From: an uncultured Lachnospiraceae bacterium
Lineage (GTDB): Bacteria > Bacillota > Clostridia > Lachnospirales > Lachnospiraceae
Assembly: GCA_946558695.1 (NCBI GenBank)
Contig: CAMNTQ010000003.1
Location: 39,856-103,855 of the forward strand
Length of the DNA: 64,000 nt
Reading direction: 5' to 3'
Shown piece after piece: positions 53,957 through 63,229 of this stretch. The notes under the pieces were generated by a model. It did no database searches. It was given only the letters and a program-made list of their open reading frames with translations, and was not told the DNA's origin. Every line of letters starts with the position of its first letter. Position 1 is the stretch's first letter. Both the position numbers and the translations under genes were made by a program.

Positions 53957-54433
53957 CTAAAAACCTCCCGCTTTCTGAAGCTTCCGAAGTTCTCTCCTCT
54001 TTTCTGCCTTTACCCATTCCTGACGCTCCTCTTCTGTCTCCAAAAAGAGTCTTGGGACTTTCACAGGCTTATCGTCATGCCCCAGAGCTACTTCCGTAAG
54101 ATAGGCCCGATTGATCAGCGTGCGTTCCCCGTTCTCGTCCTCCACATACGTATCCACCTTTACCTCCATGGAAGTATTTCCCACATGCGTAACCCTTCCT
54201 TTGATCACAATATCATCCTTCGGATACGCGCCTTTGATAAAATGCAGATGATCCACCGACACTGTCGTGACATTCTTCCGGCAATGCCTTTTCGCCGCCA
54301 GCGCAGCCACCTCGTCGATCCACTGCATTAGAATTCCTCCAAACAACCTGCCGGAATTATTCAAATGGTTCGGGCGCACGATATGCACCGTCTCTACTGC
54401 CGAATCTGATACTTTTCTGCTCTCTGTCTCCAT
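53957..54433 (-). CDS. Acyl-CoA thioesterase, hotdog fold (YciA-like)
   Basis: The 158-residue protein shows the acyl-CoA hydrolase signature RPNHLNNSGRLFGGILMQWIDE with the catalytic Asp/Asn loop, and KNVTTVSVDHLHFIKGAY. It hydrolyses acyl-CoA thioesters. The C-terminal 25 residues are very charged and helical. Its stop is adjacent to the cobA-hemD start, so it is locked in the tetrapyrrole run although it has no known role there. Confidence 0.9.
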   Translation of the reverse strand: METESRKVSDSAVETVHIVRPNHLNNSGRLFGGILMQWIDEVAALAAKRHCRKNVTTVSVDHLHFIKGAYPKDDIVIKGRVTHVGNTSMEVKVDTYVEDENGERTLINRAYLTEVALGHDDKPVKVPRLFLETEEERQEWVKAEKRRELRKLQKAGGF

Positions 54434-54467
54434 ACAAAACCTCCTGGCTGCTCTGTAATCTTAATCT

Positions 54468-55205
54468 CTAGCGAAGCACCAAGCTCTCCCCTGCAGAGCA
54501 GATTCTTTCTATCTTCCCCTCTGCCACCAGATAAGCTTCTCCATGAACTGTAACATCTCCGCCCCTTTGTAAAATATAGCTTCCGTCGGGCAGAGCGTAA
54601 AACTTTCGTCCCATACTGTCAGGATAAGTAATGTCTTCCATCAGACGCTTTCCGTCCAGCATGTCATCCTTCACGGCCTGATAATGAGGCAGCACATTAT
54701 ACCGGGTCAGTCCCAGTCCTTCAAGAAATCTCTTATATGCCTTGCTGACACTTTCCCCCGGAATCTCCGGCTGTGCGTATACGGTTTCGGCACAGTTCAT
54801 CGTACCTGCGCTGATTCCCATTACAATACCGTCAAATTCTTTCATTGCCGGGATAAGTCCGATTTTGTGAAAAAATGTATTCTGTGTCGGCACATGCCCG
54901 CCTCCGAGAATGATCAGATCGTAGGAATGTAGATTATCAACCATTTCCTTCGCATTGCGGCTGTCGCACAGATCAAACACAGAAACCGGCAGCCCGCTCT
55001 CTTTTACTGCTTTTTCAAAAAAGAACCGCGCCTCATTATTCTCCATATAGGCATCCGGATTGGCGCTGATGATCAGACACCGCGCCTCATTATTCCAATC
55101 CGCCGTAAGGTTTCTCACCAGATCATTTTCAGGATTAAAACCTCTGTAGGACGGCGCTCCTGCCCTGTAAGACCCCGCAGGACTACTTGTCAAATATAAA
55201 ATCAT
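54468..55205 (-). CDS. Peptidase S51 / dipeptidase E-like protein
   Basis: The 245-residue class-I amidotransferase-like fold contains LGGGHVPTQNTFF and the nucleophile serine in VMGISAGTMNC. His and Glu partners are expected near the C-terminus (GEAYLVAEGKIE). Peptidase E cleaves N-terminal aspartyl dipeptides, but many relatives have unknown substrates. GGAGG precedes the start at 55205. Confidence 0.87.
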   Translation of the reverse strand: MILYLTSSPAGSYRAGAPSYRGFNPENDLVRNLTADWNNEARCLIISANPDAYMENNEARFFFEKAVKESGLPVSVFDLCDSRNAKEMVDNLHSYDLIILGGGHVPTQNTFFHKIGLIPAMKEFDGIVMGISAGTMNCAETVYAQPEIPGESVSKAYKRFLEGLGLTRYNVLPHYQAVKDDMLDGKRLMEDITYPDSMGRKFYALPDGSYILQRGGDVTVHGEAYLVAEGKIERICSAGESLVLR

Positions 55206-55240
55206 ATGTCTCCTCCAGTGTGTGCTTTTGCCGCTTCCAT

Positions 55241-56251
55241 CTACTTATGCTTATTCCGAACTGACGCCACATAGATCACTTTGACCGCCGCAAAGAGCAC
55301 GCCCGCCACCGGCCATACGATCCAGCTTATCTCCCACGCGTTTGTATAGAAACTGTAGCCCAGATATATTGCCGTGGCAACAAGCCAGTATGCCTTGCTG
55401 ACTGGCTCAAACGCCGATTCATTTTTCTTATTATCTATCGTATAATCGCCTTCTTGCAAGAGCTTCTGCATACTTTCCCAGCGGACTCCCGCAACTACAA
55501 AAAAGTAAACGCCGATTGCCACGATAAAAAGAAGTACGCAGACCGCCATTGCCATCATAAAATCCTCTTCGGTGAACATCAGCATGGTAAAGAGCGGAGT
55601 CGCCGCCAATATGCAGCAGCAGGTCCCGATAATATGATAACGGGTGTATGTTCCCTGATATTCGCTCTTCTGATCCTTCACCATCCCAATCACACCGTAA
55701 TCCGTCTCAATTCTGTCTTTATCCAAATAATCATACTGCCCCATTCTGATTCCGCAGGAGATGAAAACGGCAACTGCTATCGCTATCACCAAAAGTAATA
55801 TGAGAAGTCCGGCTCCCGCCGCCATATTTTCCGAAATTGAAATCCTTCCTGTCTCTTGCGCAGCGCCTAAAAAAATCAGGCAGACCGGCGATACAATACA
55901 CAAAGATACTGCAAATGCAATCTTTCCTGCCAGCTTCTCCTTAATATCCAGAAAAGCCCTCGCCTCCTCCATCGAAACTCTGCGCGCCGGGGCGCTTTCC
56001 TCAAAAACACCTGTCTCCAAACATTCTGTATTCTGCGTTCCATCCGGCTCTTCCAGCTCATCCTTCAAAAGATAATCTGTACTGACCTCAAAGATACGGC
56101 TCATCAGAAGAATCTTATTCAAATCCGGCACGGACTGGGCTCCTTCCCATTTGGATACAGATTGTCTTGTAACATTTAATTTCTCTGCCAATTCTTCCTG
56201 AGACCATCCGTTCTTTTTTCTAAGTGTAATGATTTTGTCTGCTAAGATCAT
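55241..56251 (-). CDS. XRE-family regulator fused to a membrane domain
   Basis: Residues 1-60 form a Cro/C1 helix-turn-helix (NGWSQEELAEKLNVTRQSVSKWE). A linker follows, then about five transmembrane helices (IAFAVSLCIVSPVCLIFLGA, AGLLILLLVIAIAVAVFISC, and three further on). One-component membrane-bound regulators of this form are common in Firmicutes and sense envelope or stress cues. Its target is unknown. The 145-bp gap upstream has no recognised signal. Confidence 0.9.
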   Translation of the reverse strand: MILADKIITLRKKNGWSQEELAEKLNVTRQSVSKWEGAQSVPDLNKILLMSRIFEVSTDYLLKDELEEPDGTQNTECLETGVFEESAPARRVSMEEARAFLDIKEKLAGKIAFAVSLCIVSPVCLIFLGAAQETGRISISENMAAGAGLLILLLVIAIAVAVFISCGIRMGQYDYLDKDRIETDYGVIGMVKDQKSEYQGTYTRYHIIGTCCCILAATPLFTMLMFTEEDFMMAMAVCVLLFIVAIGVYFFVVAGVRWESMQKLLQEGDYTIDNKKNESAFEPVSKAYWLVATAIYLGYSFYTNAWEISWIVWPVAGVLFAAVKVIYVASVRNKHK

Positions 56252-56397
56252 ATGTAGTTCCTCCTTTTTCTTATCTGTCCTGCTTTGATATATCCTTTAC
56301 ATTTTATAAATTCAGAATACACATTCTTGCAGTTGCACACTAGAAATCATACCCGTCAATTTGTCAACCGGCAGTTGCAATTGCCTTTATCCGGGCT

Positions 56398-57096
56398 TTA
56401 CTTTATCTTCAGCGTCTTCAGATAAGCCTTTTTCTCGTCCGTTACCCGGTAGCTCTCTACCGCCTTTTGAATCGCCTTGTTATGTGTCCATTTATCAAGG
56501 CGCTTATTCTCGATGAACGGCAGTACCGCCTCATACTGCTTGGCAAGAGCTGTCGCGAAATACCATGCGATCATCATATTCACATAGTACTCGTCTGAAC
56601 GGATTCCCGATACCATCTCCGGATATTCCAGTTCAAAAGCCTCGTCCAGATAAAAACTCATAAGCATCCCAACCCCAAAGCGTATCATATATGTATGCTC
56701 CGAAACCGTCCATACCCGAATCTTCACAAGCAGCTCCTGCAAATGTTTTTTAAAAATCTTCGGCGACAGCAGATCGCAGGTCGCCCAGTTGTCAACATAA
56801 GGAAGAAATCTTTCCAATTCCTCTATGCAGCGGTCAAAGTCTTTCATCCCCGCAATCAGAAAGCCATGAAGGTTATCCTCTTCATAATATTCATGGGGCA
56901 ATTGTTTTAAAAATTCTTCCGCTTCCTTTGTCTTCCCAAACTCTTTTGCAAATTTACGAAGAACGGGCGTACGCACTCCGATCACACGCTCTTTGGAGAC
57001 GGTAGGCATCAGCTTAGCGTGGAAATCCCTGTACTTTAAGTCCTGTAGTTCAAATAATTTCCCCTGAACATACCGCATCACATCTTCCTTCTCCAT
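56398..57096 (-). CDS. DNA alkylation repair protein (AlkD-like HEAT fold)
   Basis: The 232-residue helical protein has the family core GVRTPVLRKFAKEFG, DNWATCDLLSPKIF and SDEYYVNMMIAWYFATALAK. AlkD-type glycosylases remove bulky or positively charged alkyl bases. The Trp/Asp of DNWATCD match the active-site region. A GTG at 57105 abuts the AAGGAA site. The ATG at 57096, nine bases after it, is the start. Confidence 0.9.
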   Translation of the reverse strand: MEKEDVMRYVQGKLFELQDLKYRDFHAKLMPTVSKERVIGVRTPVLRKFAKEFGKTKEAEEFLKQLPHEYYEEDNLHGFLIAGMKDFDRCIEELERFLPYVDNWATCDLLSPKIFKKHLQELLVKIRVWTVSEHTYMIRFGVGMLMSFYLDEAFELEYPEMVSGIRSDEYYVNMMIAWYFATALAKQYEAVLPFIENKRLDKWTHNKAIQKAVESYRVTDEKKAYLKTLKIK

Positions 57097-57170
57097 ATTC
57101 TTCACTTCCTTTCCATTATCTGTTTGTCGTCCGTTTTTTATTCTTTATGCAGCACAAAAAAGTTTCCTTA

Positions 57171-58064
57171 CTATATTTCTCTGCCGTATTGTTCCGCTAA
57201 CTCCTGCGCTAAAGCAGCTCCGATTTGTTCTGCCTCATGTACGGATCCCCTCTTACCGCCTACCGCAAAAAAATAATCTCTCTCCCTATAGTAAAGCCCC
57301 CGCAGGCTTAATGAATCACCAGCCACCTCCGCATAAGCGGCAACCGGCGAAGAACATCCTCCGTCAAGACATCGCACAAATGCCCGCTCCGCCCTCGCGG
57401 CCGCCTCCGTCTCATACGTGCCAAATCCATGGAGGAAACTATAATCTTTCCCCGCTTTTCCTTGAACTGCCAATATGCCCTGACCTGCTGCCGGAAGGAT
57501 CTCTTCCGGAGAAAAGTAACGGTAAACTCTGTATTCAAGTCCAAGACGTCTCAAGCCTGCCGCAGCCAGAATCAGAGCATCATATTCACCTCTGTCAAGC
57601 TTCTCAAGACGGGTGAGCACATTTCCCCGTATCGTACGAAACTCTGCCTCAGGAAAGATCTTCTCTGCCTGTATCCTTCTGCGGAAGGAAGAACAGCCGA
57701 TAACGCCCGCCCCGTCCCATTCTTTTATCCCCTCCTTCAGTACAAGCACATCTCTTGCGTCTTCGCGCCTCGAAAAACTGACGACAGGGATCTCTTCGGA
57801 TTCCTCCATCGGCATATCTTTAAGACTGTGCACTGCCAGATCAATCTCACCCATAAGGAGCGCCCTGTCAATCTCCTTTACAAACAGCCCTTTGCCGCCG
57901 ATTTTATCTAAGGATACATCAAGTCTTTTATCTCCTGTAGTTTCTATCGTCACAATCTCTGGTCTCAACTTTGGACATCGCCGCCTGATATAAGAAACCA
58001 GTTCTTCCGTCTGAATCACAGCCAGCCTGCTTTTACGGCTGCCAATCTGTATACATCTGTCCAT
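57171..58064 (-). CDS. hemC: Hydroxymethylbilane synthase (porphobilinogen deaminase)
   Basis: HemC polymerises four porphobilinogens. The 297-residue enzyme shows GSRKSRLAVIQTEEL, GKGLFVKEIDRALLMGEID, VHSLKDMP and the dipyrromethane cofactor cysteine in LDGGCSSPVAAYA. It starts 15 bases after the precorrin-2 dehydrogenase stop. Confidence 0.97.
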   Translation of the reverse strand: MDRCIQIGSRKSRLAVIQTEELVSYIRRRCPKLRPEIVTIETTGDKRLDVSLDKIGGKGLFVKEIDRALLMGEIDLAVHSLKDMPMEESEEIPVVSFSRREDARDVLVLKEGIKEWDGAGVIGCSSFRRRIQAEKIFPEAEFRTIRGNVLTRLEKLDRGEYDALILAAAGLRRLGLEYRVYRYFSPEEILPAAGQGILAVQGKAGKDYSFLHGFGTYETEAAARAERAFVRCLDGGCSSPVAAYAEVAGDSLSLRGLYYRERDYFFAVGGKRGSVHEAEQIGAALAQELAEQYGREI

Positions 58065-58078
58065 CCCGTTCCCTCTGC

Positions 58079-58636
58079 CTATAAATCATCCGTATTTTTC
58101 AGCGGAGAATGCGCATGACACATCTCCTCTCCCAGCACGCCTTCAACTTGTTCCCGTACTTTTCTTGCCTGCACATGGCTCAGTCCGCCAGAGGTAATCC
58201 CCACTGTCACATTGTCCTTCACCACAACTGCTGGGAAGTAAAAATCACACAGTTCCTTCTTATGGGAAACATTCACCGGTATTCCCCGCTCCCTGCACAG
58301 ACGCATGATCTGCTCATTACACTCAGCATCATTTGTCGCAGCCAGCACCATATCCGCATTTTTCAAAAGCATTTCTGTATCTGACAGTCTATTCTGTGCA
58401 TCTGCCTGTCTTTCTCCTGCATCCTTATGGAATGCCTTCCTGATCCAGCTCACCTTTCCTTCCATTACCCTTTTACGAATTCCACCGGTTACTTCCGGTG
58501 CAACAACCGTAATATCAGCAGTGAACTTAAGAAGCGTGTCGATTCTCCTCTCTGCAATCCTCCCGCCGCCCGCCACGATAATCTTTTTTTCTGATATATC
58601 TATGAACATCGGAAAATATGGTTTTTTCCCCTCCAT
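58079..58636 (-). CDS. Precorrin-2 dehydrogenase (sirohydrochlorin-forming, Met8/CysG-N type)
   Basis: The 185-residue protein has a Rossmann loop VAGGGRIAERRIDTLL and the tail DFYFPAVVVKDNVTVGITSGG. It oxidises precorrin-2 to sirohydrochlorin, the branch point to sirohaem and cobalt corrins. No C-terminal chelatase domain is present, consistent with a separate CbiK. GGAGAG precedes the ATG at 58636. A GTG one codon earlier is in-frame but spaced less well. It is the first gene of the minus-strand tetrapyrrole run. Confidence 0.93.
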   Translation of the reverse strand: MEGKKPYFPMFIDISEKKIIVAGGGRIAERRIDTLLKFTADITVVAPEVTGGIRKRVMEGKVSWIRKAFHKDAGERQADAQNRLSDTEMLLKNADMVLAATNDAECNEQIMRLCRERGIPVNVSHKKELCDFYFPAVVVKDNVTVGITSGGLSHVQARKVREQVEGVLGEEMCHAHSPLKNTDDL

Positions 58637-58757
58637 CACATCTCTCCCTTTCCTGTCACTTTAACAGTTTAACACATCCTGTAAAATTTACAAGTTACTG
58701 TTACAGTTCACTCGCCGCCCAATACGGAGTCAATTACACACCTTTATTTAAAATGAA

Positions 58758-58786
58758 TTGACACACATTATTCTCTGCTGTATGAT
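58758..58786 (+). promoter_or_regulatory. Promoter of the cobalt-import operon
   Basis: TTGACA (58758-58763), a 17-base spacer and TATGAT (58781-58786) precede the cobalamin riboswitch by a few bases. Confidence 0.87.
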
Positions 58787-58799
58787 AAATGCGGATTGA

Positions 58800-59072
58800 A
58801 TGCAGTGAGGTGCCTGTTTTCATGTTCCGGATGATCTGATTTACCGGCGCAAGGAAGCAGGATAATAGACAAACCGGGTGAGATTCCCGTACGGTCGCGC
58901 CGCTGTAATGGAAGAGAAGCTTACGCTGTGATAAAGACAGCATAGGCAGGCGATGTCCCATAATGTCACTGGGCAACCGGGAAGGCGGGACATTGCGATG
59001 ACGCCTGAGTCAGAAGACCTGCCCCTGCATACAGTTTACACGTGGTTACGCAGTATAACCAGGTGTTTTTTT
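58800..59072 (+). promoter_or_regulatory. Cobalamin riboswitch with terminator platform
   Basis: The leader carries a recognisable B12 element: GTGCCTGTTTTC near the start, CGGGTGAGATTCCCGTACGG, CGCCGCTGTAATGG, GGGCAACCGGGAAGGCGGG, and the B12 box GAGTCAGAAGACCTGCC at 59007-59023. Downstream, ACACGTGGTTA and TAACCAGGTGT form a terminator stem (59038-59066) followed by seven Ts. Binding of adenosylcobalamin should cause termination and shut off the cobalt importer. The gap 58640-59100 is filled by this, its promoter and the promoter region of the dehydrogenase gene. Confidence 0.95.
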
Positions 59073-59100
59073 CATACTTTCAATCGAGGAGGCGTTTATC

Positions 59101-59838
59101 ATGACTCAGAAACAAAAGAAACAAATCACTGCCATCACTGTATTTTCCATTGCATTCGGAATCTGTCCGGCAGCCAACGCGATGCATATTATGGAAGGAT
59201 ATCTTCCTGTTGCCTACTGTATCGCATGGGGCGTCTTATGCCTCCCGTTCCTTGTAACCGGATTTATGAAGATAAAAAAGACATTGGATGAAAACCGCCG
59301 GGCGATGACACTTCTCGCCATATCAGGCGCATTTATCTTTGTCATCTCATCCTTAAAAATCCCTTCCGTTACCGGAAGCTGTTCCCATATGACAGGAACC
59401 GGTCTCGGCGCCATCCTTTTCGGACCTTGCTCCGTCAGTATCTTAGGCATTATCGTACTGATCTTTCAGGCCGTCATACTTGCCCACGGCGGACTGACCT
59501 CACTGGGTGCCAATGCATTTTCTATGGCAATCGCAGGACCGTTTTTTTCCTACGGAGTCTACGCACTGTGTAAAAAATGCAATGTGAACCGAAGGATAAC
59601 CGTATTTCTTGCAGCGTCCATCGGAGATCTGTTTACCTACTGTGTGACAAGCGTCCAGCTTGCTCTTGCATATCCGTCAGAGGCAGGCGGTGTTCTTGCT
59701 TCTGCTGTTAAGTTTCTCAGTGTTTTCGCCCCGACGCAGCTTCCGCTGGCAGTTGTGGAGGGACTTCTGACAGCGGCAATCGTAATCTGCCTTGAGTCCT
59801 TTGCAAAACCGGAACTTAAGTCTGTAGGTTATATATAG
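59101..59838 (+). CDS. cbiM: Cobalt ECF transporter substrate-capture subunit CbiM
   Basis: The 245-residue membrane protein has a cleaved leader ([16 protein letters not shown]) that exposes the metal-binding N-terminus MHIMEGYLP. Further conserved regions are [17 protein letters not shown] and [16 protein letters not shown]. It binds Co(II) together with CbiN and couples to CbiQO. The promoter and cobalamin riboswitch lie upstream, with GAGGAGG before the ATG. Confidence 0.97.
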   Translation: MTQKQKKQITAITVFSIAFGICPAANAMHIMEGYLPVAYCIAWGVLCLPFLVTGFMKIKKTLDENRRAMTLLAISGAFIFVISSLKIPSVTGSCSHMTGTGLGAILFGPCSVSILGIIVLIFQAVILAHGGLTSLGANAFSMAIAGPFFSYGVYALCKKCNVNRRITVFLAASIGDLFTYCVTSVQLALAYPSEAGGVLASAVKFLSVFAPTQLPLAVVEGLLTAAIVICLESFAKPELKSVGYI

Positions 59839-59851
59839 GGGGTATAAAATC

Positions 59852-60172
59852 ATGGAAAAAAACCAGAAAAAACTATTTGCCGTATTGATCATTGCTGCTA
59901 TTTTGATCGCCGCGATCCCATTCCTTGCTCTAAAGGACGCCGAGTTCGGCGGCTCAGATGATGCCGGAAGCGTCATGGTAGAAGAAATACACGGAGAATA
60001 CGACCCCTGGTTCACCCCGGTTCTTGAGTCCATGATCGGCAGAGAGATCCCCGGGGAGATCGAAACTCTTCTTTTCTGTGTCCAGACCGGCATCGGCGTC
60101 GGTATTATCGCATTTTTCATGGGGCGTCTGTACGAGCGCAGGAAGCTTGGCAAGGATAATGAAGAACTATGA
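59852..60172 (+). CDS. cbiN: Cobalt transport auxiliary protein CbiN
   Basis: The 106-residue protein has two transmembrane helices (about 8-25 and 76-95) around an external loop with the family features FGGSDDAG and YDPWF. It helps load Co(II) into CbiM. It lies 13 bp after cbiM and its stop overlaps the cbiQ start. Confidence 0.95.
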   Translation: MEKNQKKLFAVLIIAAILIAAIPFLALKDAEFGGSDDAGSVMVEEIHGEYDPWFTPVLESMIGREIPGEIETLLFCVQTGIGVGIIAFFMGRLYERRKLGKDNEEL

Positions 60173-60954
60173 TAATGAGCGATAAACTGTGCTATTATTC
60201 AAAACTGCGTTATGTAAACGCAACAGAAAAATTCCTATTTTCCGTGCTGACACTGACTGCATGTATCTTAAGCCGTTCGATTATCATCGCATTTTTGGTA
60301 TTAGCGGTTACAGGGATCCTCACCGTATATAAGGGCAAAATCCCTCTTTCCCGTTACATAAAGCTTATGACAGTGCCAATCGTCTTTCTGTTTCTTGGCA
60401 CGCTTGCTATTTTTGTAAATGTGTCAGAGACACCGCTTGATGCATTTGCATTTCCCATAGGCAGCTATTATATTACAGGGAGCGTCCAAGGGCTTTTTCA
60501 TGGCATACAGCTTATCTGCACTGCCCTTGCCAGCACATCATGCCTGTATTTTCTGTCGTTAAATACTCCTGTGACGGATATTTTAAATGTTCTCAGGAAG
60601 TTACACGTTCCGGCGCTGATACTGGAACTTATGCTGCTTATATACCGGTATATCTTTGTAATCATACATCTGGCATCAGATATTACGGTCTCCCAAAATT
60701 CAAGGCTTGGCAACATACGCCCTTCTACCGCAAAGAAATCCTTTGCCGCTATGGTAAGCAGCGTATTTATCTTGTCGGTGCGCCGTTCCGGGGAACTTTA
60801 CGATGCACTGGAGGCACGCTGCTATAACGGAACTCTTCAGGTACTTTCGGAAGATTATCCTGTAAAAATTTCTGAGATTCTTTCCATCGCAGCATTTGAA
60901 ATACTGCTCTATCTCGCAGTCATTGTCATCCGTGTGTCAGGAGGCACATTATGA
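60169..60954 (+). CDS. cbiQ: Cobalt ECF transporter transmembrane subunit CbiQ
   Basis: The 261-residue protein is the T-component of the ECF importer, with membrane helices and the cytoplasmic Ala-Arg-Gly-type coupling motifs as RRSGELYDALEARCYNG. An ATGA overlap joins it to cbiN, and another joins it to cbiO. Two in-frame ATGs (60169, 60175) are possible starts. Confidence 0.94.
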   Translation: MIMSDKLCYYSKLRYVNATEKFLFSVLTLTACILSRSIIIAFLVLAVTGILTVYKGKIPLSRYIKLMTVPIVFLFLGTLAIFVNVSETPLDAFAFPIGSYYITGSVQGLFHGIQLICTALASTSCLYFLSLNTPVTDILNVLRKLHVPALILELMLLIYRYIFVIIHLASDITVSQNSRLGNIRPSTAKKSFAAMVSSVFILSVRRSGELYDALEARCYNGTLQVLSEDYPVKISEILSIAAFEILLYLAVIVIRVSGGTL

Positions 60955-61826
60955 ATCAGAAGAAAACGCTAAAAGAAAATCCAGAGATCCTTCTGCGGGC
61001 AGAAAATCTCTATTACACTTACGAAGGTGAAGATTCACCTGCCCTAAACGGGCTTTCCCTTACGATAAAACGTGGAAAAAAGATTGCATGCATGGGATCT
61101 AACGGTTCTGGAAAGACTACATTTTTCCTGTGCTGCAACGGCATACACAGGCCCGATTCCGGTACTTTGTACTATAACGGCAAACCTTTCGGATACGCAA
61201 AAAAGGAACTGCTGTCGCTTCGGCAGAAGGTAGGCATCGTATTTCAGGATCCCGACCGGCAGTTATTTGCCGCAAGCGTCAAACAGGAGATTTCCTTCGG
61301 TCCTTTGAATCTTGGCTGCTCTGAAGAAGAAACACGCCGAAAGGTATCAGCAGTTTTGAAGGAACTTGACATAACGCCTTGTTCCCACAAACCTACCTAC
61401 GCGTTGAGCGGCGGGCAGAAAAAGCTGGTATCTATCGCTGATATCCTGATCATGGAGCCGGAGATTCTCATTTTAGATGAACCTGCCGCTGCCCTTGATC
61501 CTTTCTACACAGAAACGGTATATAAAATAATTGACCGTATTACAGAACAGGGCATCACTGTGATGATGGCAACTCACGATGTCAATCACGCTTACCTTTG
61601 GGCAGACGAGATTCTCTTGTTTCATGAAGGCCGGCAGTTAAAACAAGGAACTCCTGACGAGCTGTTCTCTGATGAACTGCTGCTGAAAAAAACACATCTG
61701 GCACAGCCGATGCTGCTGACTATATTTCATCATCTGCAGTCAGAAGGAATGATCAGCAAGAAACTCCGTGCGCCGAAAAATATAGAAGAATTAAAAAGTT
61801 ATCTGTCACAGCATAAGGATTCGTGA
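60951..61826 (+). CDS. cbiO: Cobalt ECF transporter ATPase CbiO
   Basis: The 291-residue ABC ATPase has Walker A GSNGSGKTT, Q-loop VGIVFQDPDRQLF, signature ALSGGQKK, Walker B ILILDEPAAALDP and the switch His in ATHDVNHAY. It powers the CbiMNQ complex. Coupled by ATGA to cbiQ. Confidence 0.97.
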   Translation: MNQKKTLKENPEILLRAENLYYTYEGEDSPALNGLSLTIKRGKKIACMGSNGSGKTTFFLCCNGIHRPDSGTLYYNGKPFGYAKKELLSLRQKVGIVFQDPDRQLFAASVKQEISFGPLNLGCSEEETRRKVSAVLKELDITPCSHKPTYALSGGQKKLVSIADILIMEPEILILDEPAAALDPFYTETVYKIIDRITEQGITVMMATHDVNHAYLWADEILLFHEGRQLKQGTPDELFSDELLLKKTHLAQPMLLTIFHHLQSEGMISKKLRAPKNIEELKSYLSQHKDS

Positions 61827-61864
61827 TGATAAAGAACGATCTTACAAAACAGGAGGTTTTGATC

Positions 61865-62662
61865 ATGAATAAAAAAGATGGAATTCTGGTGGTAAGCTTT
61901 GGCACCAGCTACGAAGACACACGAAAAAAAACAATTGACGCCATTGAAACCGCCATCCAAAAAGCTCATCCTCATATTCCGGTCTATTCTGCATGGACCA
62001 GCCGTATGATCAGAACAAAGCTTTTCAAAAACACAGGAGAAAAGATCTACAGCGTAGAGGAAGCGCTGGCACAGATGGAAAAAGACGGAATTTCTAACGT
62101 TTTCGTCCAAACCACTCATGTGATCAACGGGATTGAATACGAAACTATGAAAAAAGACGCTGGTGCCTGGGAATGTCATTTTGACTCGATTGCTTTCGGG
62201 AAACCCTTACTTTCCTCCACAGAAGACATGAGGGAACTCATCCGCATGATTGCAGATGAGTTCTCAGAAATTATAGATTCCGATAAAGCTTCCGAGACGG
62301 CTCTCGTTCTTATGGGACACGGCACAGAACACCACTCCAATACCGGCTATGCAGCGCTGGATTATATGTTTAAGGAAATGGGATACCCGAATATCCATGT
62401 AGGAACCGTAGAATCCTACCCCTCTCTTGCGCAGATCATCCCTTTGCTCAAGAACGCACCTGTAAAAACCGTACATCTGGCGCCGCTTATGATTGTTGCC
62501 GGCGACCATGCCTCCAATGACATGGCCGGAAGTTCTAAGGACTCATGGGCTTCACAGCTTACATGTGCCGGATACGAGGTCGCCTGTCACCTGAAAGGAC
62601 TTGGGCAATACTCTGACGTCCCCCGGCTGTTCTTAAAGCATCTGGAAGAAATCCTATCCTGA
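61865..62662 (+). CDS. cbiK: Sirohydrochlorin cobaltochelatase CbiK
   Basis: CbiK inserts Co(II) into sirohydrochlorin in the anaerobic B12 route. The 265-residue protein shows VVSFGTSYEDTRKKTI, TTHVINGIEYE, the catalytic His in LMGHGTEHHSN, and HLAPLMIVAGDHASNDMAG. The frame is open from 61823, but an AGGAGG seven bases before the ATG at 61865 sets the start. It links cobalt import with macrocycle synthesis in one riboswitch-controlled transcript. Confidence 0.95.
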   Translation: MNKKDGILVVSFGTSYEDTRKKTIDAIETAIQKAHPHIPVYSAWTSRMIRTKLFKNTGEKIYSVEEALAQMEKDGISNVFVQTTHVINGIEYETMKKDAGAWECHFDSIAFGKPLLSSTEDMRELIRMIADEFSEIIDSDKASETALVLMGHGTEHHSNTGYAALDYMFKEMGYPNIHVGTVESYPSLAQIIPLLKNAPVKTVHLAPLMIVAGDHASNDMAGSSKDSWASQLTCAGYEVACHLKGLGQYSDVPRLFLKHLEEILS

Positions 62663-62690
62663 CAGCGAAAGTCCGCTCATAACATATGGA

Positions 62691-63218
62691 TCATGATTCA
62701 TTAACAACCAAAATCTGACAGACCTTCATCGCTTCAAGTGCCTGTCTGTGACTTGCCGGCGTTACACCTGCGCAGCATGCTGCATCAACGATCACCGGCA
62801 CTTCCGGCAGGCTTGCCTTCACGATCATCGCATTGGATATCACACAAATATCGGTACATAGCCCGATAAGGGTAATGCTTTCTATCGGTTCCTCCTGTTC
62901 ATGATACTCCTTTAAAACCTTGCCAAGTTCCATGCTCCCGAACGCCGCCTTATCAATCGGGTTTTCTTTGATCAATCCCTTAAGTTCAGGACAGATCTCC
63001 CACCCTTTTGTCCCCCTGATGCAATGTCTGACAGGGAGGTTTCTCCCCTCCTGCGTTTCCAGATAATTCTCTTCATGCGTATCCCTTGTGGCAAGAACCC
63101 TGCCGTCAAACCTTTTGATCTTTTCCACCGCTCGGGGAATGATCTCCACTGCTTCCTCAGTACCTAAAGTACCGTCAATAAAATCCTTCTGCATGTCAAT
63201 CACTACTAATACTTTCAT
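62691..63218 (-). CDS. Isochorismatase-fold cysteine hydrolase (nicotinamidase-like)
   Basis: The 175-residue protein has the triad expected of the family: Asp in VVIDMQKDFIDG, Lys in DKAAFGS and Cys in GLCTDICVISNAM. Nicotinamidase (PncA) is the closest activity by eye, converting nicotinamide to nicotinate for NAD salvage, although the metal-binding histidines are only partly evident (ATRDTHEENY). It lies 11 bp downstream of yigZ on the same strand. Confidence 0.87.
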   Translation of the reverse strand: MKVLVVIDMQKDFIDGTLGTEEAVEIIPRAVEKIKRFDGRVLATRDTHEENYLETQEGRNLPVRHCIRGTKGWEICPELKGLIKENPIDKAAFGSMELGKVLKEYHEQEEPIESITLIGLCTDICVISNAMIVKASLPEVPVIVDAACCAGVTPASHRQALEAMKVCQILVVNES

Positions 63219-63229
63219 ATGTTCTCCTC

